A stretch of 21,509 nt of DNA, taken from the NCBI GenBank assembly GCA_900755985.1, contig CAAEIL010000089.1, positions 1 to 21,509 of the forward strand. The letters run 5' to 3'. Below are positions 21,281-21,509 of the stretch, piece after piece. Numbering within the stretch: position 1 is the stretch's first letter; each line of letters begins with the position of its first letter. Under the pieces are notes generated by a model. It did not search any database, was not told the origin of the DNA, and worked only from the letters and a program-made list of their open reading frames with translations. A program made the translations under genes and the position numbers. This DNA comes from Bacteroidales bacterium (GTDB lineage Bacteria > Bacteroidota > Bacteroidia > Bacteroidales > Muribaculaceae).

Positions 21281-21509
21281 ATGGATAAGAAAATAATACA
21301 GGCAGTCGCATCGCAGTTGGGACTTCCCGAAAAGGGTGTTGAGGCCGTCGCCGAACTTCTCGAGGAGGGTGCGACTGTGCCTTTTATCAGCCGATATCGC
21401 AAGGAACGGACGGGTGCCCTTGACGAGGTGTCAGTGCGCAATATTGAGACGGCGCTTGCCGCCCGGCGTTGTCTCGAGGCTCGCCGCGAATTTGTCGCCG
21501 GGGCAATAA
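21281..21509 (+). CDS. tex: Tex-family S1 RNA-binding protein, N-terminal part (runs off window)
   Basis: Tex proteins are large cytoplasmic nucleic-acid-binding proteins (usually over 700 residues) with an N-terminal helical part, a YqgF-like nuclease fold, helix-hairpin-helix motifs and a C-terminal S1 domain. They are linked to transcription. Only the first 76 codons are visible, but they show the family's start: IIQAVASQLGLPEKGVEAV, then LLEEGATVPFISRYRKERTG (residues about 27-46, the most conserved stretch) and LDEV. The reading frame is open to the end of the window. The ATG at 21281 is chosen from homology and promoter spacing. All the later domains lie outside, so their integrity cannot be judged. 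Confidence 0.93.
   Translation, partial: MDKKIIQAVASQLGLPEKGVEAVAELLEEGATVPFISRYRKERTGALDEVSVRNIETALAARRCLEARREFVAGAI

Noticed and set aside
1..21509. Search for CRISPR arrays, tRNA or rRNA genes, insertion sequences and phage genes
   Set aside because: No regularly spaced repeats with spacers, no cloverleaf or rRNA sequence, no transposase or integrase motif was seen on either strand.

Overview
This window reads as core chromosome of a bacterium of the phylum Bacteroidota, order Bacteroidales. The reasons are: TAnnTTTG-type -7 boxes, often with TTTG or TTG about 20 bp upstream; starts without Shine-Dalgarno sequences; several short lipoproteins with Ser/Asp after the lipid-bearing Cys; a PorQ-type type IX secretion protein; and a single-chain glycyl-tRNA synthetase. 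GC content is moderate. A Muribaculaceae-like origin fits the protein style, but that is inference. I see no tRNA, rRNA, CRISPR array, insertion sequence or phage gene.

Layout: (1) 1-2849, all minus strand: the N-terminal part of RfbB (dTDP-sugar synthesis), a 74-aa small protein with its own promoter, a TSCPD-domain protein, a lipoprotein and a PlsC acyltransferase. (2) 3040-4726, plus strand: a small outer-membrane beta-barrel protein, a large inverted repeat, and a FabK-like FMN enzyme, ending at a strong hairpin shared with the convergent rubredoxin gene. (3) 4802-9464, minus strand: porQ, cmk, ispH, a small lipoprotein and a flavodiiron protein, followed by rubredoxin. The cmk-to-flavodiiron genes overlap or nearly touch, so they are probably one operon. 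Rubredoxin is the likely electron donor of the flavodiiron protein. (4) 9793-13951, plus strand: a ROK sugar kinase with an Ala/Pro tail, glyS, lemA and an FKBP-fold lipoprotein. (5) 13952-14555, non-coding or small-gene region. It holds a Pho-box-like array of 11-bp direct repeats placed 10 bp upstream of a -7 box on the minus strand. (6) 14556-20021, minus strand: a PhoR/PhoB-type sensor kinase and response regulator, an ApbE flavin transferase lipoprotein, a DbpA-like RNA helicase with a DEYD motif, and a thioredoxin-fold lipoprotein. (7) 20141-21509: mdh (minus) diverging from the 5' end of tex (plus).

Most of the region is ordinary housekeeping. The observation most worth following is the Pho-box-like promoter at 14330-14391. 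It lies just past the 3' end of a PhoB-family two-component operon and points into a stretch with no annotated gene, which could encode a small RNA or a 52-aa peptide. Positions, motifs and translations were read directly from the sequence. Family assignments rest on recognised motifs, not on a database search.
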